Shown: positions 1 through 48,969, counted from the stretch's first letter. The stretch is DNA of 64,000 nt from Sinotaia quadrata (GCA_028829895.1 CM054179.1:44511617-44575616); one strand, 5' to 3'. Numbers and translations: made by a program. Notes: generated by a model not told the origin, from the sequence alone.

Positions 1-967
1 ACACTGACTCCGGTGTGGTGTGCGGTGATTGGTTGCCGTGTAAGCCAGTGATTTTGCAGATTACATTCACTTCAGAAGCACGATTGGTCAAATCAAATTG
101 GATCACAATTCACATATTTCACCACCATCAACCCCTTATTTTAACAAAATAATTTTTATTTCATATCTCACCAACACTATCACTCATTAATCACTCAGTA
201 ATATGTGGGGTGGGGCTGGTTCGAGGAACAGTACTATTCGTCATAACAATATAAAGGTTGTAAGAAGAAATGGTATGACCTAAATTTATAACATTTATAT
301 TAACATGTATTTAAAAGCATTTCTTTTCTTCTTCTTCTTTTTTTTTAATGATAACAGAGTTAATGCAATACTGTGCAGTAAATAATTAGATAACACTTTA
401 TATGAATTAAATGAATATTTCTCAGCTGGAACAAATGTTTCTCTTTTCCAATAAATCAAGTAAAAATCATTCTCTTAATATAACTAATGCTACCTTAAGA
501 CAGATTGCAAAACCCTCTACATTCTATATAATAATAATCTTAACAGGATTTAACAATCCCTTATTATAAATAAGCCAAGTAATATATTTTAACTAAAACA
601 AAAGAACTCCCTCCCCCCCCTTTCCCGACTCGAACACCTCAGAATCTACAATTAGCGACAACCAATGATATTACATATATTTAAATTACGGATATAATTT
701 TAAAACAAATATTGTGTCATCAATTTGAGTGATTTTCGAAGACATTGCGAGTTTAACGTTTTCTTAGCATCTCTGTGTGTGTTAAACTATACATATTTTT
801 TTTCACTCTCCGATAAATAAACAACGCACTTTCTGCCTTATTTTAGATAGCTGGCACTGGTTTTCCCGATAATAATAAATTTTTCATGTACATTTCTAAA
901 CAATTTCAGTTTCTGTGTAACATCACGTGTGGGCTTCTCAACAGTCGTTAAGACTTTCTTTTGTTAG
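1..967. other. AT-rich intron or flank, no gene seen
   Basis: No exon or RNA gene is recognised. It probably belongs to the intron upstream of the SRCR exon that starts at 968, because that exon opens with a splice acceptor inside a codon. A poly-C run lies near 610. Confidence 0.5.
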
Positions 968-1109
968 ATGCTGTTCGCCTGATCAATGGGACAAGCATGC
1001 TAGAAGGCCGGGTGGAGATACATGCGTTTGACCAATGGGGCACTGTCAACGTCAACGGCTGGGACGATAAAGATGCCCAGGTGGTCTGCAGATCCCTAGG
1101 GTACAACAG
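968..1109 (+). CDS. SRCR domain, first-half exon
   Basis: This exon encodes the N-terminal half of a scavenger receptor cysteine-rich domain. The reading is VRLINGTSMLEGRVEI, then FDQWGTV, GWDDKDAQVVCRSLGY, which is the standard SRCR start with its WGTV, W.D.DA.VVCR.LGY signature. It follows a TTTCTTTTGTTAG acceptor and ends in AACAG|GTGAGT, leaving two bases of a codon (phase 2). The upstream part of the gene lies outside the window. SRCR domains are extracellular ligand-binding folds of secreted or membrane proteins; which protein this is cannot be told from one domain. Confidence 0.88.
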
Positions 1110-1249
1110 GTGAGTGACGTGCCTGGAAATGGAAGGCCTGGTATGTACACTGTAAAGAGAACCGCGGAATGCACCTATAAGCACCTCTAAGGGCCAATCA
1201 TAGGCGAGCTTTGACGAGCACAAGGGATAGCTTGCGCACAGTCTACTCT

Positions 1250-1540
1250 TGTGAGCAGACTACGGCTTACGCACCTTATGCACAGACTAATTTATGCACA
1301 GGAAAGCGGCTTCCTTAAACTAAGCACCTTACGCACAGACTGGAGCTTATGCGCAGATAAGCACCTTACCACAGTTTACAGCTTATGCGCAGACTAGAGC
1401 TTTTGCACAGATAAGCACCTTATGCACAGACTAATTTACGCACAGGAAAGTGGCTTCCTTAAACTAAGCACCTTACCACAGTTTACAGCTTATGCGCAGA
1501 CTAGAGCTTTTGTACAGATAAGCACCTTACGCACAGACTA
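1250..1540. repeat. Degenerate tandem repeat in SRCR intron
   Basis: Phrases such as GCACCTTATGCACAGACTAA, GCTTATGCGCAGACTAGAGC and GGCTTCCTTAAACTAAGCAC recur in shuffled order. The unit is degenerate, so no single length fits. Confidence 0.7.
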
Positions 1541-2597
1541 ATGTGTAGCAAAAGAGGATCTAAGGGAAATTGAGTAGGAGTATAATAATAGCAGGGAACA
1601 TAATTCTAGCTTTACTCGATATAAAGATAGTTTCAAAATGACTGTACAGAGCTTTCCTCCAAAACATGTATTCACTACTTTACAGTCCAGATGGTATTTA
1701 CACCTTTGAATAGATATATATTGTGCATTCACTCTAGTGTGAAAGAGACTAGATAGTAATCGTAATACGTCATTTGATTGCTTTCATTGCAGAATGATAC
1801 AATAATAAAATAACCAAACATACAATTTACAGAACCACACACAACATACTGATGTACATTTTCTTACCTTATTGGTGTCACAGCACTCTACCATACGAGA
1901 TTCTAAAGTAAGAATAGTAACTGGTGGTAAATGTCTTTGATATTTACTTCTTTAGGTTTTATGTAGCAGTAATAAATTAACTTGAATGTTCACTTTCAGT
2001 ACCGAACATTGGTTTCTGATGTATGTTTGCACATTTGAATGACATCCTGTAGTTTGAAAATAAAAGCGACAGTCATTATGGCTAAAGTAACACACTACGT
2101 GCACACGAAAAAAAAATATTTAAATTCAGGATAAAACTCTTGGGTGCACAGGAAGGAAATCTGGTCTGCTTTATTAAAGATGTAAATTTTTACTAGAGAG
2201 AATAAATGGGGAAGACAATAATGTCATCAACAGCTGATCAAACTTTCAATAATTTTGCAGTAAAGAGCCCATGTTTGTTGCTGGCCTACTATGGGCTAAA
2301 CTGTAGTAATACATGATTGCTTCATTCGTTTTGCACTCTTGTACTGAGCAATCAGTTTGTAATGATACTTCACATGTGCACTCTCTGTAGTACTAGAGAT
2401 TTATCAGTGTCTGTCCCCTCTGTGTGTTTGGGGGAGAGGGGTATTAATATACATATATTTTTAATTGGATGTGACTTAGTTTTTTTTTTATTGAACATTC
2501 AGAATAACAGAATATTACAAACTTTTTTTCTTCCATTTTAAGCCACTTTCCATTTTTAAGCACGCTCAATGAATGTTTTGTTTATCTTAAACTTCAG

Positions 2598-2773
2598 TGT
2601 TGGGGCAGTGGCAGTCAGGACTCTGCAATATGGTGCAGGTACTGGACCCACGTACCTGGGGTATCTGGAATGTGACGGGACCGAGACACACCTTATGCAG
2701 TGTAACACCGCTTACGCCATGGGATCTACCGTCTGGCCTCACGCACAGGATGCTGGGGTCATTTGTCAGCCAT
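2598..2773 (+). CDS. SRCR domain, second-half exon
   Basis: This exon completes the SRCR domain: TGPTYLGYLECDGTE, then MQCNT and DAGVICQP, matching the canonical L..ECxGxE...C and GV.C end. The acceptor is AAACTTCAG|TG and the phase (2) joins the upstream exon exactly, giving LGYN-S-VGAV. It ends CCAT|GTAAGT. The two exons make a single domain of about 100 residues. Four cysteines are visible; the full group A pattern has six, so one disulfide may be missing. Confidence 0.88.
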
Positions 2774-3384
2774 GTAAGTCGCCGAGGACTACAAGAGCTC
2801 TGCAGCTGATTTTAGACGCGTGCCTAATTTACGTGGGGCTAGTTACCCCTCAAAACTATTTCAGATGAAGCCTGTAGATGTCAGGGTTTCGCCGAAAAGT
2901 CTGACGTCTCAGTGTGCAGACCTCTAAAGAAATAATATGCTTTACTTTGTATTTATTATTTTACCAAAGGGACTGCATTCCACTAGCACAGCTTACACAC
3001 TTTATCTCCCTTCTTGGAGGGAGGCGGTACCACTGCGTAGCGTTAGTGCAAAAGCAGTGTTAGTATATAATGACCCTAAGGGAGATTATTTCTTTGCAGT
3101 AATGTATACATACCTCTTCATCCAACACTAAGCCTTGTATCTTTAAGTGTACCGATAATGAAAACCAAAACATTGTCAGCTATAAGACTCGTGTCGGGGT
3201 CCTGCTACCTGGAACAAATTACCTTTTCAGCTCAGGCACATATATAACAGTACCTTATTTAAATATACAAGAAACAAAGAACAAGAAAACACTCAAGAGT
3301 GGAAATATATTTTTCACATAAAACAAAAGATTTAATTTTTATGATATTCTTTCATTGTTTTAAAAATCTCTTTTTCTCTCTCTT

Positions 3385-3387
<3 letters not shown>

Positions 3388-3464
<77 letters not shown>
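3388..3464. repeat. (GT)n microsatellite
   Basis: About 38 uninterrupted GT units inside the last intron of the SRCR gene. ORFs across it in either strand (poly-VC, poly-TH) are artefacts. Confidence 0.97.
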
Positions 3465-3465
<1 letters not shown>

Positions 3466-3775
3466 TGTTGTTGTCCTGTTTTAAGACATAAATAAACACC
3501 TCGTGCAGTGCATGCTTCATTCTGAATCAAATGAACCTGTACAATATAATTACTTTGTTAGTTAATGTATTAAACAAGTTCTTATAAGTCACCGTCCTTA
3601 TTATTGTTCTCAGATTGGTAAGGTTTAAGTTGATCAAATGCATTATTGATTATAGCTAGTTCTTTTCCGAATAAGTTGATATTACGATCGTCTCTTAAAC
3701 TGCTCTTACTAAATCACCTTTAACTCAGTTTGACATCTGTGACCTCCTTTTTCCAGGAAAAATAAAACAAAAATA

Positions 3776-3781
<6 letters not shown>

Positions 3782-3848
<67 letters not shown>
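3782..3848. repeat. (CT)n-(CA)n compound microsatellite
   Basis: A CT run passes directly into a CA run, intronic to the SRCR gene. Confidence 0.96.
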
Positions 3849-3849
<1 letters not shown>

Positions 3850-4075
3850 CACGCGCATACTCACAAAATAACCACTACAGCAAAATAACAGTAACAAATT
3901 CATTTTTTTTCCTTTGAACTGTGTTACATTATTTTAATTATTTAAAAACTCAATAAACTTTGTATGTGTCCACTGTTTCACTGTATATGTCATTAATATG
4001 TACAGAAAATAACACTGCCACGTATGTATGGCAGCTAAAGTGTATCACACGTTGAATTTTCTCTTTTTGTTCCAG

Positions 4076-4290
4076 AACAAGTGGCGCGCGTTTTCTTAAT
4101 CGTGAGGAGTGAAAGCCAGCTAGTGACTGTTAAACCATCTTACTGGATCCCCTTCGGCATCCTACGTGTTCATCGATGTTATCCAATAGATATATTTGAC
4201 CTTTGACGGGAGGAGGGGGGGAGGAATTGTCAGTTGTTTCCGTTTTTATGCAAACTAATAAATTATTAATAAAGAAATAAATCATTGGTG
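4076..4290 (+). CDS. Probable terminal exon of SRCR gene (stop plus 3' UTR)
   Basis: A good acceptor (TTTTTGTTCCAG|AACAAG) follows the SRCR exon. The previous exon ends with a single T of a split codon and this exon opens with AA, so splicing creates TAA and the protein would end ...VICQP. Overlapping polyadenylation signals (ACTAATAAATTATTAATAAA) lie near 4255-4275. The coding part is only two bases; the remainder is 3' UTR. The exon is inferred from signals alone. If another acceptor is used, the protein would continue. Confidence 0.5.
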
Positions 4291-4404
4291 ATAAAATACA
4301 AACGAATGAATATTTAACTAAAAGATATGTGAACAGTAAAGAAATAAATCATTGGTGATAAAATACAAAAGAATGAATATTTAACTAAAAGATATGTGAA
4401 CAGT
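4271..4404. repeat. 67-bp direct duplication
   Basis: Two near-identical 67-bp units begin AAAGAAATAAATCATTGGTG, differing at one or two bases. They overlap the inferred polyadenylation region of the SRCR gene, so that signal is partly duplicated. Confidence 0.9.
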
Positions 4405-4964
4405 TGACAATGCAAGTCCATGAACATACACTGAAGTTATACAGTCGTAAGGACCAGTTGTCTCAAGTAAATAAAAGGGCTAACATTTTAGTGATATTAT
4501 CCACTAGAATCTAACAAAATTGTAAAGAAACATGCAACATGACCACTCAAAGTTCTTGCAGATATATAAGACATTTTGAAACAAAAATCAATATTCAGCT
4601 AAATAGCCTTCTTCAGGACAGTTCATTTAATAATAGATATATATGTAAAAGATGCCATAATAAAAACGTACAAAAATATTATTGTGTTAAAACTACATAT
4701 ATACATTCATTGAAAGTAAAGAAAACAATTTTCAAAAAGTTCTATGATCTGTTATCTCCAATTAATATATATATTTGAGTCCCCCCCCCCCAGTATTCCT
4801 ACACTTATCTTCTGTCTGTCTTTGTGTCTCTCTTTTTCTCTCTATCACACATACACATATAAACGCACACACACAAATATACCCACACATACACATATGC
4901 ACATTCACACAAATATACCGACACATATACATACACAAACAATCTCTTAATTTCTTTTACTTTA

Positions 4965-6590
4965 TGTGGCAGAGTACATTTGTCTATCTCTATTTTAAAA
5001 CTTAATTGTTATATAAATATGAAATTGTCGAAGTGACCCGACTTTACGCACTCCTTATGATGATATGTTTGTCAGAATTGGAGTAAACAACTCGAGTTGA
5101 GAATATGCTATAAACAGCTGATGCAATGCAAACTAGTTCCAACTGGATGAGTAGTTTTTATAATTGTTAAGATTTACGAGAACAAGACCAGCTAATATGT
5201 TGAGATCAAAAGTTTACCTGCTGTAGAAAATACTATTGTCTGATCACTTGAATTTGGTGTGGCAAGAAGTATAGATATGAAAGGCAGCAGTTAGTTAAAT
5301 AGTGAGTTAATTGACTGATTGAGAGAAAATGGACTTAGAAATATTTCATTCATTTTTGCTATTGATGTGTTGTTATAATTGTATTTTACGTAGAGATGTA
5401 TTATGTGAGTAGACTATTATTTCTACAAATTGTGAACTATGATGCTCATATGTGATATGCTAAACACGATATATTATTTCTAGTTAACCCACTCATAGAA
5501 ACTATTATTCTGTATTTATTATGCTGTAAGTGTATATCTGGCTAATAAATACTGTTGCAGGAAACTATAAATTGAGACTTGAATGTAAGAAAGAATGGAG
5601 TTTAAAATGGAATACACTCGAAACTTAGCATTTATTCCCTGATTATATTTTTACAGGGACAAGGCAGCCTTCTGTTATCTGAATCTTCTGGTTTACTGAT
5701 TATAAACTGGATGACCGTGGTAGACATGGGAAGCTTCTACCACAGTGTGTAAGTGTAAGGAATACACTACACTCCATTGATGTATGGTGGCAAAGTATGC
5801 TGACTACATCAAGCAATTTCTGGAACAAGGAAGTTACTGGAAATTGCTACAGTTGTTCTGCTTGAAGGCAGTGGTACAGGGAATGAGCACCCAGATTAGC
5901 TTGAAGAGAATAGCAGCGAATCAGCATTTACAACTTGAGGAAGGAAGCATGTGGAATTGTTGTGGACAATAAACTTATGACTTCGATAGGAAAAAAGCAT
6001 GTGAAAAAGACAATTGCAGCTTTGTTTATACATGGTTACATAGAAGCTATTATCACTTATCTCTAATAACTCTATTACTGTTCTCTGATAAGAACTATCC
6101 TGTGATTTGTATTGACACTATTTGTTGAATTGTATTTTAGGAAATAAGAGTTTTTAGAGATAAAACTTATTTGAACACAGTTTCATGGAAAGTATGGATG
6201 TCAAGTAATCTTTCTTCATTGTATTTGTTATATGTATATCTGATTGTTGATTTAATACATTTATTGACCTTCTTACACATATTGATAATCTTATGTTGGA
6301 GGACAAAGTGGGTGGATGGGGGCTCGCTAAATATAGATTAAGACGGATTTGTCTTCTCCTTTAGTAAGACGTTTTTACCTATGGAAATATTGTGTGACGG
6401 TGCTTGTCTTTAATGTGGTGGAAGAGAGAAAACGTTCACAGCGCCCGCAAATCCGCCAAGTGAGAGAGACGAGTGTTGTCTGCTGGAGAATTATTAATAA
6501 CATAAATTAAGATTCTCATCTCTTGTAATTAGTTATGGATGATTAATTAATTAATTGAAATATCATACCCATTAACTAGTTGGTGCTGGG
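4965..6590 (+). mobile_element. Unclassified dispersed repeat, copy 1 (longest)
   Basis: The start (GGCAGAGTACATTTGTCTATC, then CACTCCTTATGA, GGAGTAAACAACTCGAGTTG) and the end (AAATCCGCCAAGTGAGAGA...GGAGAATTATTAATAAC) recur in order near 11.8, 50.9 and 54.7 kb, with a short piece at 32.8 kb. At about 1.6 kb this is the most complete copy. No coding ORF and no clear terminal inverted repeats are seen, so it is probably non-autonomous. Orientation is arbitrary. Confidence 0.75.
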
Positions 6591-6678
6591 GTCATTTATT
6601 TCTTGCACTCTATTTTATAGTTTCTTTCCTTGATCTTTAAAAAAAAAAGTGTTTTATTTTGTTTCTTTTTCTATTGCT

Positions 6679-6679
6679 C

Positions 6680-6769
<90 letters not shown>
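6679..6769. repeat. (CT)n microsatellite
   Basis: A pure CT tract of about 45 units; the poly-SL ORF over it is spurious. Confidence 0.97.
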
Positions 6770-6773
<4 letters not shown>

Positions 6774-7640
6774 ATCGCTTTCTTTCAGTGTGAAGACAAT
6801 ATTGTGTGTTGAAATACTGGCCTTTTAATATTATTTTTACACGCGTTGGTTTGAACGAGTAAACAGTATTTTATGATCGAAAAATTTTATTCCATTGCAA
6901 ACTTTTTCAATGTCTGTAGACGTCATTTGCATGCAACATATTTACACCTTGTAAGATTTGGCTCACGCAGATGGGCCAATGTTTTACAATTGTTGGAAAT
7001 ATGCTTGACTGTTTCTATCACTGATTCAGATGCAAGTCGTAAATCATACTAAATGTTAATGTTTTAAATTAATGTTGTGTATAAGAATCACTGTCAGAGC
7101 AATACAATTGTTGACATGAAAACGAAAAAACTTAACATAGATTTTAAAAGCAGATTAGGAGAGGTAGATAATGATTAAAGGGAGATTTTAAAAGTCTCCA
7201 CTTTTAATGGTGTCCGAAAAGGACGTATAACCGATTACTATTTTATGGGTGAAATAAACAAAGGTGATTAAGCTCATATATTTTCTCCTACTGTATTTAA
7301 AATAAATTAGCAGTTATAAAACATAATACATTGTCGTCAATGGGTCCTAAAGATAATGTTGACTGCAGCAAACAATAAAAAATCACGACAAATAGAAGTC
7401 AACACTGTTAGTGTAACAACGAATCACGGTTGCCATAAGCGTTAAAGGAAAACAATGATTTGTTTCGAAAAGAAGGTACCGGAAGGAGAAGCTTGTACTT
7501 GAAACACTTTACTATATTTTAGGGGTATACCACGACACATTCTTTAACATCCGGGCATGTTTTCTTCTTAGGCAACGTGCCACTCTCCCCCCCCACCCCC
7601 CGATACATATTATTCTTTAAGTATCTCTGTTTACAGCGGT
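6770..7640. other. Intergenic, nothing recognised
   Basis: AT-rich unique-looking DNA between the dispersed repeat and the ATCT tract. I see no exon signature on either strand. Confidence 0.5.
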
Positions 7641-7647
7641 AAAGTAA

Positions 7648-7733
<86 letters not shown>

Positions 7734-7790
7734 CCTACCTACCTACCTATCTGTCTGTCTGTCTGTCTGTTTATCTATCTATCTATCTAG
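7648..7790. repeat. (ATCT)n microsatellite with ACCT and GTCT variants
   Basis: Long ATCT tract with blocks of ACCT and GTCT near its right end. Confidence 0.97.
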
Positions 7791-7924
7791 ACGTCATCCA
7801 TCCATCTCTCTCTCTAATTAGATAATGAGGAGGAGGCACAAAAACCAGACTTAGTTTAAACAGAATCAAAACAATGACAGTAATCATTAACATGACGAAC
7901 TGTCAAGACTGACGAACTCAAAAT

Positions 7925-8135
7925 GAATTACAAGTACAAAGGATCACATGTAGAAATCCAGTGGTTAATGGATCTGAAAGCAGAAGTTGTACCATTAGTA
8001 ACAGGAATCCTGGAAAACCTAAAATCAGAACAGAAAGATCTAGTGAATAAATTGAGAACCATATAGCTGTTCACTCCTCCGAAATTCACAATCATTTCCA
8101 AAATCTTGGATCTCAGAAATCCTAAGGAACTTCGA
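7925..8135 (+). pseudogene. Decayed LINE C-terminal fragment
   Basis: On the plus strand the reading VEIQWLMDLKAEVVPLVTGI, then KSEQKDLVNKL, aligns with LEIQRLWNVKAEVIPIVIGA and TSELEGYLNKL in the LINE copies at 59-61 kb. A stop follows and then a residual SKILDL stretch, matching the HILRKTLDL end. It is an old, diverged relic of the same or a sister family. The minus-strand 110-residue ORF across it is a shadow. Confidence 0.72.
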
Positions 8136-8794
8136 GACCAAACACTTGAGAGGAACAGAAGTCGTGAGTAATCATGTAAAAAACTAAACAAATTAACTGA
8201 AGATATAAAAATACTTTTGCGTGTTTTGTATTTGCTAAATATGTACCCTGGCATATACATTGTCTATGATAATTATTTTTAGTGGATTGCTAAATAAACA
8301 GGTTCAAATAAAAAAAATATTACAGGAAACATTTATACTGGAAATACAATGACTGATTTAATGATCATGCGGCAACATTAATTTAATGACCATACATGAG
8401 GGTAACAGTTCTAGAGAACCATCTGCATAAACAAACAAACCCACAGATCATTAATACATAACACTTTTAGTCCCGTTTAGTAATTCATATCACATCATTA
8501 GGATTTTTGTGCCTTTTTACAGTTCTTTGATTAATTTTTAATATGAGAAAATAAAAGTATGAATTATGATGCAGAATAAGCACTTTCTTTAGTATTGTGG
8601 ATCTCCTAATAAACTATGTTCCTGATATACATATGGACATAATGATCATATCTCGTATTTAAATTTATAATCCTTAGGTAGAAAAAGCGATTGGGAAGCG
8701 TCTCCAAATTGAAGAACTTTTCGAATATTGATATATTGTAAGACAGATAATTAAGACCTTCACTCTGTTTCAATTTACATGGAACATTTCTTAA

Positions 8795-8805
8795 TCATCA
8801 TCATC

Positions 8806-8842
<37 letters not shown>

Positions 8843-8880
8843 TCATCATCACCACCACCACCATCAAGATCATCATAACA
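8795..8880. repeat. CAA/CAT/CAC trinucleotide tract
   Basis: Runs of CAA pass into CAT and CAC repeats. The remaining sequence to 9377 shows no gene; 9290-9360 serves as the probable downstream element of the lectin-gene polyadenylation site. Confidence 0.93.
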
Positions 8881-9377
8881 AAAGATAATCGTATTAATAA
8901 TAATGTAAAATATGCAGGCACATCGCACTAACAGCGATCACGTATCTGTCTAATTACAGTATTTTGTGCGAGAAACACAGGCGTGTACAAGTTCAAGGTT
9001 TAAAAAAATTAAATATTGTAAGGAGTGAGTGAACGACAAAAGATGCGTTACTACGTCATAGCTTTGCGTCATAGATTACTAAGGCCGGAATTACATGATC
9101 AGTAATAGGAGGTGAAATGTCCATGACATTAAAGATGTACCAGGAAGGAGGTATATACTGGCTAATTTTTGTAATAGTTATAAGATTTGTCTGTATAATT
9201 CCATTTTTGTCATTTAAGTATCTTCTAGCGGCGGATTCAGTATTCTAGTTCAAGGGCATAAATACCCATTCAGTGGTTCATGTCTGCACTGATTTCACCC
9301 TCCCCACAAGACTCTCCCACCCCGCCCACACTTGAGTAAAAAAAAAAAACAACTAAACAAAGGAAATCCTCCATGTT

Positions 9378-45317
<35,940 letters not shown>

Positions 45318-45327
<10 letters not shown>

Positions 45328-45421
45328 CTATGAACGAGAGTTTAGCGAGACATGAAACCAAGACCAAAGCAGCTAGCACCTAGGAACGAGAGTTTAGCGA
45401 GACTTAAAAATAAGACCAAAC
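45318..45421. repeat. 52-bp direct duplication over a splice acceptor
   Basis: CAGCTAGCACCTATGAACGA and CAGCTAGCACCTAGGAACGA start 52 bp apart and each carries a minus-strand acceptor (TTCATAG or TTCCTAG). The left copy is the one joined to the Sushi-1 exon. Confidence 0.9.
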
Positions 45422-45734
45422 CAAGCCATTAGAACGTGTTAACAAAGTGCATTTATAACTGAAGTGGCTAGGTGTACTGTAACGAAGTCCAGACTTAAAA
45501 AACAGCTCACCTATTTGTTAATAATGATAATAGTAACACTTAATACTAAGTATGGGAGGTCAACACGGACAGAATGAAAATGTAACTGACAGCAAATCTG
45601 GCAAAGAACCCAATACTGACATTGAAAGCTATGATATATTTCTTAGAGAATCTAAAATTGATACTGAAGCCTATGATTTGTAGAAAATCTAATATTAATA
45701 CTGAAAACTAATAATTTGTTGAGAATCTAATGCA

Positions 45735-46060
45735 GATATCGATAGTACGATTTCTAGAGAATCTTGTGAGGACATTGATAGTACGATTTCTAGAGAATCT
45801 TGTGAGGACATTGATAGTACGATTTCTAGAGAATCTTGTGACGACGACATTGATAGTACGATTTTTAGAGAATCTTGTGAGGACATTGATAGTACGATTT
45901 CTAGAGAATCTTGTGACGACAACATTGATAGTACGATTTCTAGAGAATCTTGTGAGGACATTGATAGTACGATTTTTAGAGAATCTTGTGAGGACATTGA
46001 TAGTACGATTTCTAGAGAATCTTGTGAGGACATTGATAATACGATTTCTAGACAATGTCA
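45735..46060. repeat. 36-bp tandem repeat, about 9 copies (two of 39 bp)
   Basis: Unit CATTGATAGTACGATTTCTA, GAGAATCTTGTGAGGA. The length is a multiple of three, so several frames stay open on both strands; no other coding evidence exists. Confidence 0.97.
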
Positions 46061-46574
46061 AAAGGTTATGGTGATAATGCCAACTGAAAAATCATAGATG
46101 ATTCAGTTAGCCTTAAACCTAAGCGACTGTAATTGTGAAATCATTATAATTATTATAATTCAGTTTATTTATTATATCGTCACAAATCCGACTATTGTAT
46201 CATTTTACTCAGTGCGAATAAATTATTAGTCCCATTTGGAGGATTATTTCATGACGTGAGGAGGGGAAGACAAACTGGGCTAAAAGAATTAACCAGTATC
46301 AATAGAGCGACTTGGAAAGTGCAATATGGGACATTTAGGTGTGCAGATGAAGATCAATGTAAGAAGTGAATAATAATATATGACTACTAATAACATGTAT
46401 GCTACAGCACTCTAAGATGACCAGAAATATATTTTTTTCAAGATTACAAAAATTGCTGTACGAGAGTTGGCCAGGAGCTGTAAATTATTCCACTTCATGT
46501 TTTCAATAAGCAAGATCTTGCGAGAAATTCATTAGCTGCTGGACTTTATACATAGCTGACTTAAAATCAATATT

Positions 46575-47170
46575 TGTCTTACCCATACAACATTTACCTG
46601 TCATGTGTACCCATACAACATTTACCTGTCATGTGTACCCATACAACATTTACCTATCATGTGTACCCATACAATATTTACATACCGTGTGTATCCATAC
46701 AACGTTTACATCGATGTGTACCCATACAACATTTACCTGTCATGTGTTCCCATACAACATTTACCTGTCATGTGTACCCATACAACGTTTACATCTGTGC
46801 ATACCCATACAACGTTTATTTATCATATGTATCTATACAACGTTTATTTATCATATGTACCCATACAACATTTATTTATTATGTGTACCTATAAAACGTT
46901 GGCCTATCGTGTGCATCTATATAATTACTCATCAAGTGTACTTATAACATGTTTACCTATCGTGTATTCCTATAAAGCGTTTACGTATCATATGTACCTG
47001 TAACACTTTTACCTATAATGAATACCTATTAAACGTTTGCTTTTGACATGTAACTATAAAACGTTTATCTATTATGTGTACCTACAAAACTCTATTATTA
47101 TTATTTATTAATTTGAAAGTACAGTATATAAACGTTTACTTATCATGTGATACTTATAATCAAGTCACAG
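46575..47170. repeat. 28-bp minisatellite, degrading to the right
   Basis: Unit ACCCATACAACATTTACCTG, TCATGTGT; about 20 copies with growing divergence after 46800. Confidence 0.95.
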
Positions 47171-47174
47171 ATTT

Positions 47175-47840
47175 TAAAAGTGTGTGTGTTCATTTCAGGA
47201 CTAACTTCATAGGTATATCATAGATCTTATTGATTGCTGTACTTAGATCTACCGCGTTGTGATTTTCACGTCATAAGGTTAGCGCATGCGCGCTGGAGCG
47301 ATTTTTCTTTTTATTACGCACAGTATGTCTACTCAAGACAGAAAATTAAAATGCTTCTTATTATTAAATCTTCTAACTTATACCCGTTCATTGAATGGTA
47401 GGTGATTGCTTATTGATAATGTTTCCTCATTTACTGTACGCTGAACCCCAAACTTCGGGCCTTCTGTTCACAAGTGGTGTGCCTGGTACTCCAAGTAGCG
47501 GTTCCATGTCAGGGAGGATATACAGAAGATACAATCCTGCTATAGTCTTTCTTCACCTCGGTCCTTTAATTCTGAGGAACTAATCTAAGAGTAAGGAGGG
47601 GGGCTCTAATTAGGTGTTGCAGGTAAATGGTTTTTAATCACAAATAGTGGTGGGCTTAAGCGCTGCGTACCAAGGGACCAGTGAGGAAACTACTGTTGTC
47701 TACAGCTTATTATTGCAGAAGTGAAGAGGGATGGGTAGAGGAATCTGATTGAAATGTTAGTGATAATAATTGATTTATTATATCTTAATATCCTTGTCCT
47801 GGTTCATGCACAACCGTGATAACGGCCTCATTGTTTTGTA
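47175..47840. other. Intergenic or intronic, nothing recognised
   Basis: A 62-residue plus-strand ORF at 47395-47583 has somewhat higher GC, but no domain, partner exon or polyadenylation signal supports it. Confidence 0.45.
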
Positions 47841-47847
47841 CTCTTGT

Positions 47848-47962
47848 AATGAGTCTAAAGTCACTATTCAGATTTGTTTCTTACCAATACATATATTGAT
47901 TTTATTGAGTCTAAAGTCGCTATTCAGATTTGTGCTTACCAATACTTATCCTGATTTTATTG
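47848..47962. repeat. 56-bp direct duplication
   Basis: GAGTCTAAAGTCACTATTCA, GATTTGTTTCTTACCAATAC, ATATATTGATTTTATT occurs twice. On the minus strand each copy contains TATTGGTAAG, a donor-like site. Confidence 0.88.
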
Positions 47963-48157
47963 AGAATCACGCTCGTAGAGAATATAACGTTGATTATGGA
48001 AGTTGTCGTTGAAGAGGATCAAATTATTAAATGAAAACTAAACTTGTTTAGAATCGAATGCCAGTATTGAAATCAATGAAAGTAGGGAATCATAAAATAC
48101 AATTAGGGATTGTGGTTCTTGGAACAACAAGGAAAACACCTTCGTGCATAAAAAATG

Positions 48158-48433
48158 CATCTTACAGCACTGATCACCAAGTTATAATAATAATTTTATA
48201 TTTATTTCAAGACATCTTACAGCACTGATCACCAAGTTAATAATAATTTTATATTTATTTCAAGACATCTTACAGCACTGATCACCAAATTATAATAATA
48301 ATTTTATATTTATTTCAAGACATCTTACAGCACTGATCACCAAGTTATAATAATAATTTTATATTTATTTCAAGACATCTTACAGCACTGATCACCAAAT
48401 TATAATAATAATTTTATATTTATTTCAAGACAT
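48158..48433. repeat. 55-bp tandem repeat, five copies
   Basis: Unit CATCTTACAGCACTGATCAC, CAAGTTATAATAATAATTTT, ATATTTATTTCAAGA with nearly no variation. Confidence 0.97.
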
Positions 48434-48469
48434 GAAAAAGCATATATGATTATAATATATACACAGTTT

Positions 48470-48591
48470 GTATGCATATCACCATAAACATACATCGCAC
48501 ACATACATACATATCAACATAAACACACATTTACACATATATACATATGAACACATCGCACACATATATACATATCAGCATAAATACACAT

Positions 48592-48642
<51 letters not shown>

Positions 48643-48965
48643 AATTAAATACATATTTACACATATATACATATACATATCAGCATAAATACACATTTTC
48701 ACACATACACACATATATCAACATAAATACACATTTACACATATGCATACATGTACACCAGCATCAGCACATGCACATCAACATAAACACACATCACACA
48801 CACACATGCCTATCAACATAAATTCACATTTACGCATGCTTATGAACATAAACACACCTGCAGACACACTTGTATATCAACATAAACACACATTTGCACA
48901 CTGTTTTTTAACACAAAACCCATGCACATCAACATAAGCATACATACAAACATATGCAAACCAGT
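48470..48965. repeat. CA-rich cryptic repeat with a (CA)n core
   Basis: Phrases such as ATCAACATAAACACACATTT recur about 10 times around a pure CA tract at 48597-48640. Protein readings (poly-TH) are artefacts. Confidence 0.9.
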
Positions 48966-48969
48966 CACA

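Noticed and set aside
7928..8260. 110-residue minus-strand ORF
   Set aside because: It is the antisense of the decayed LINE fragment on the plus strand.
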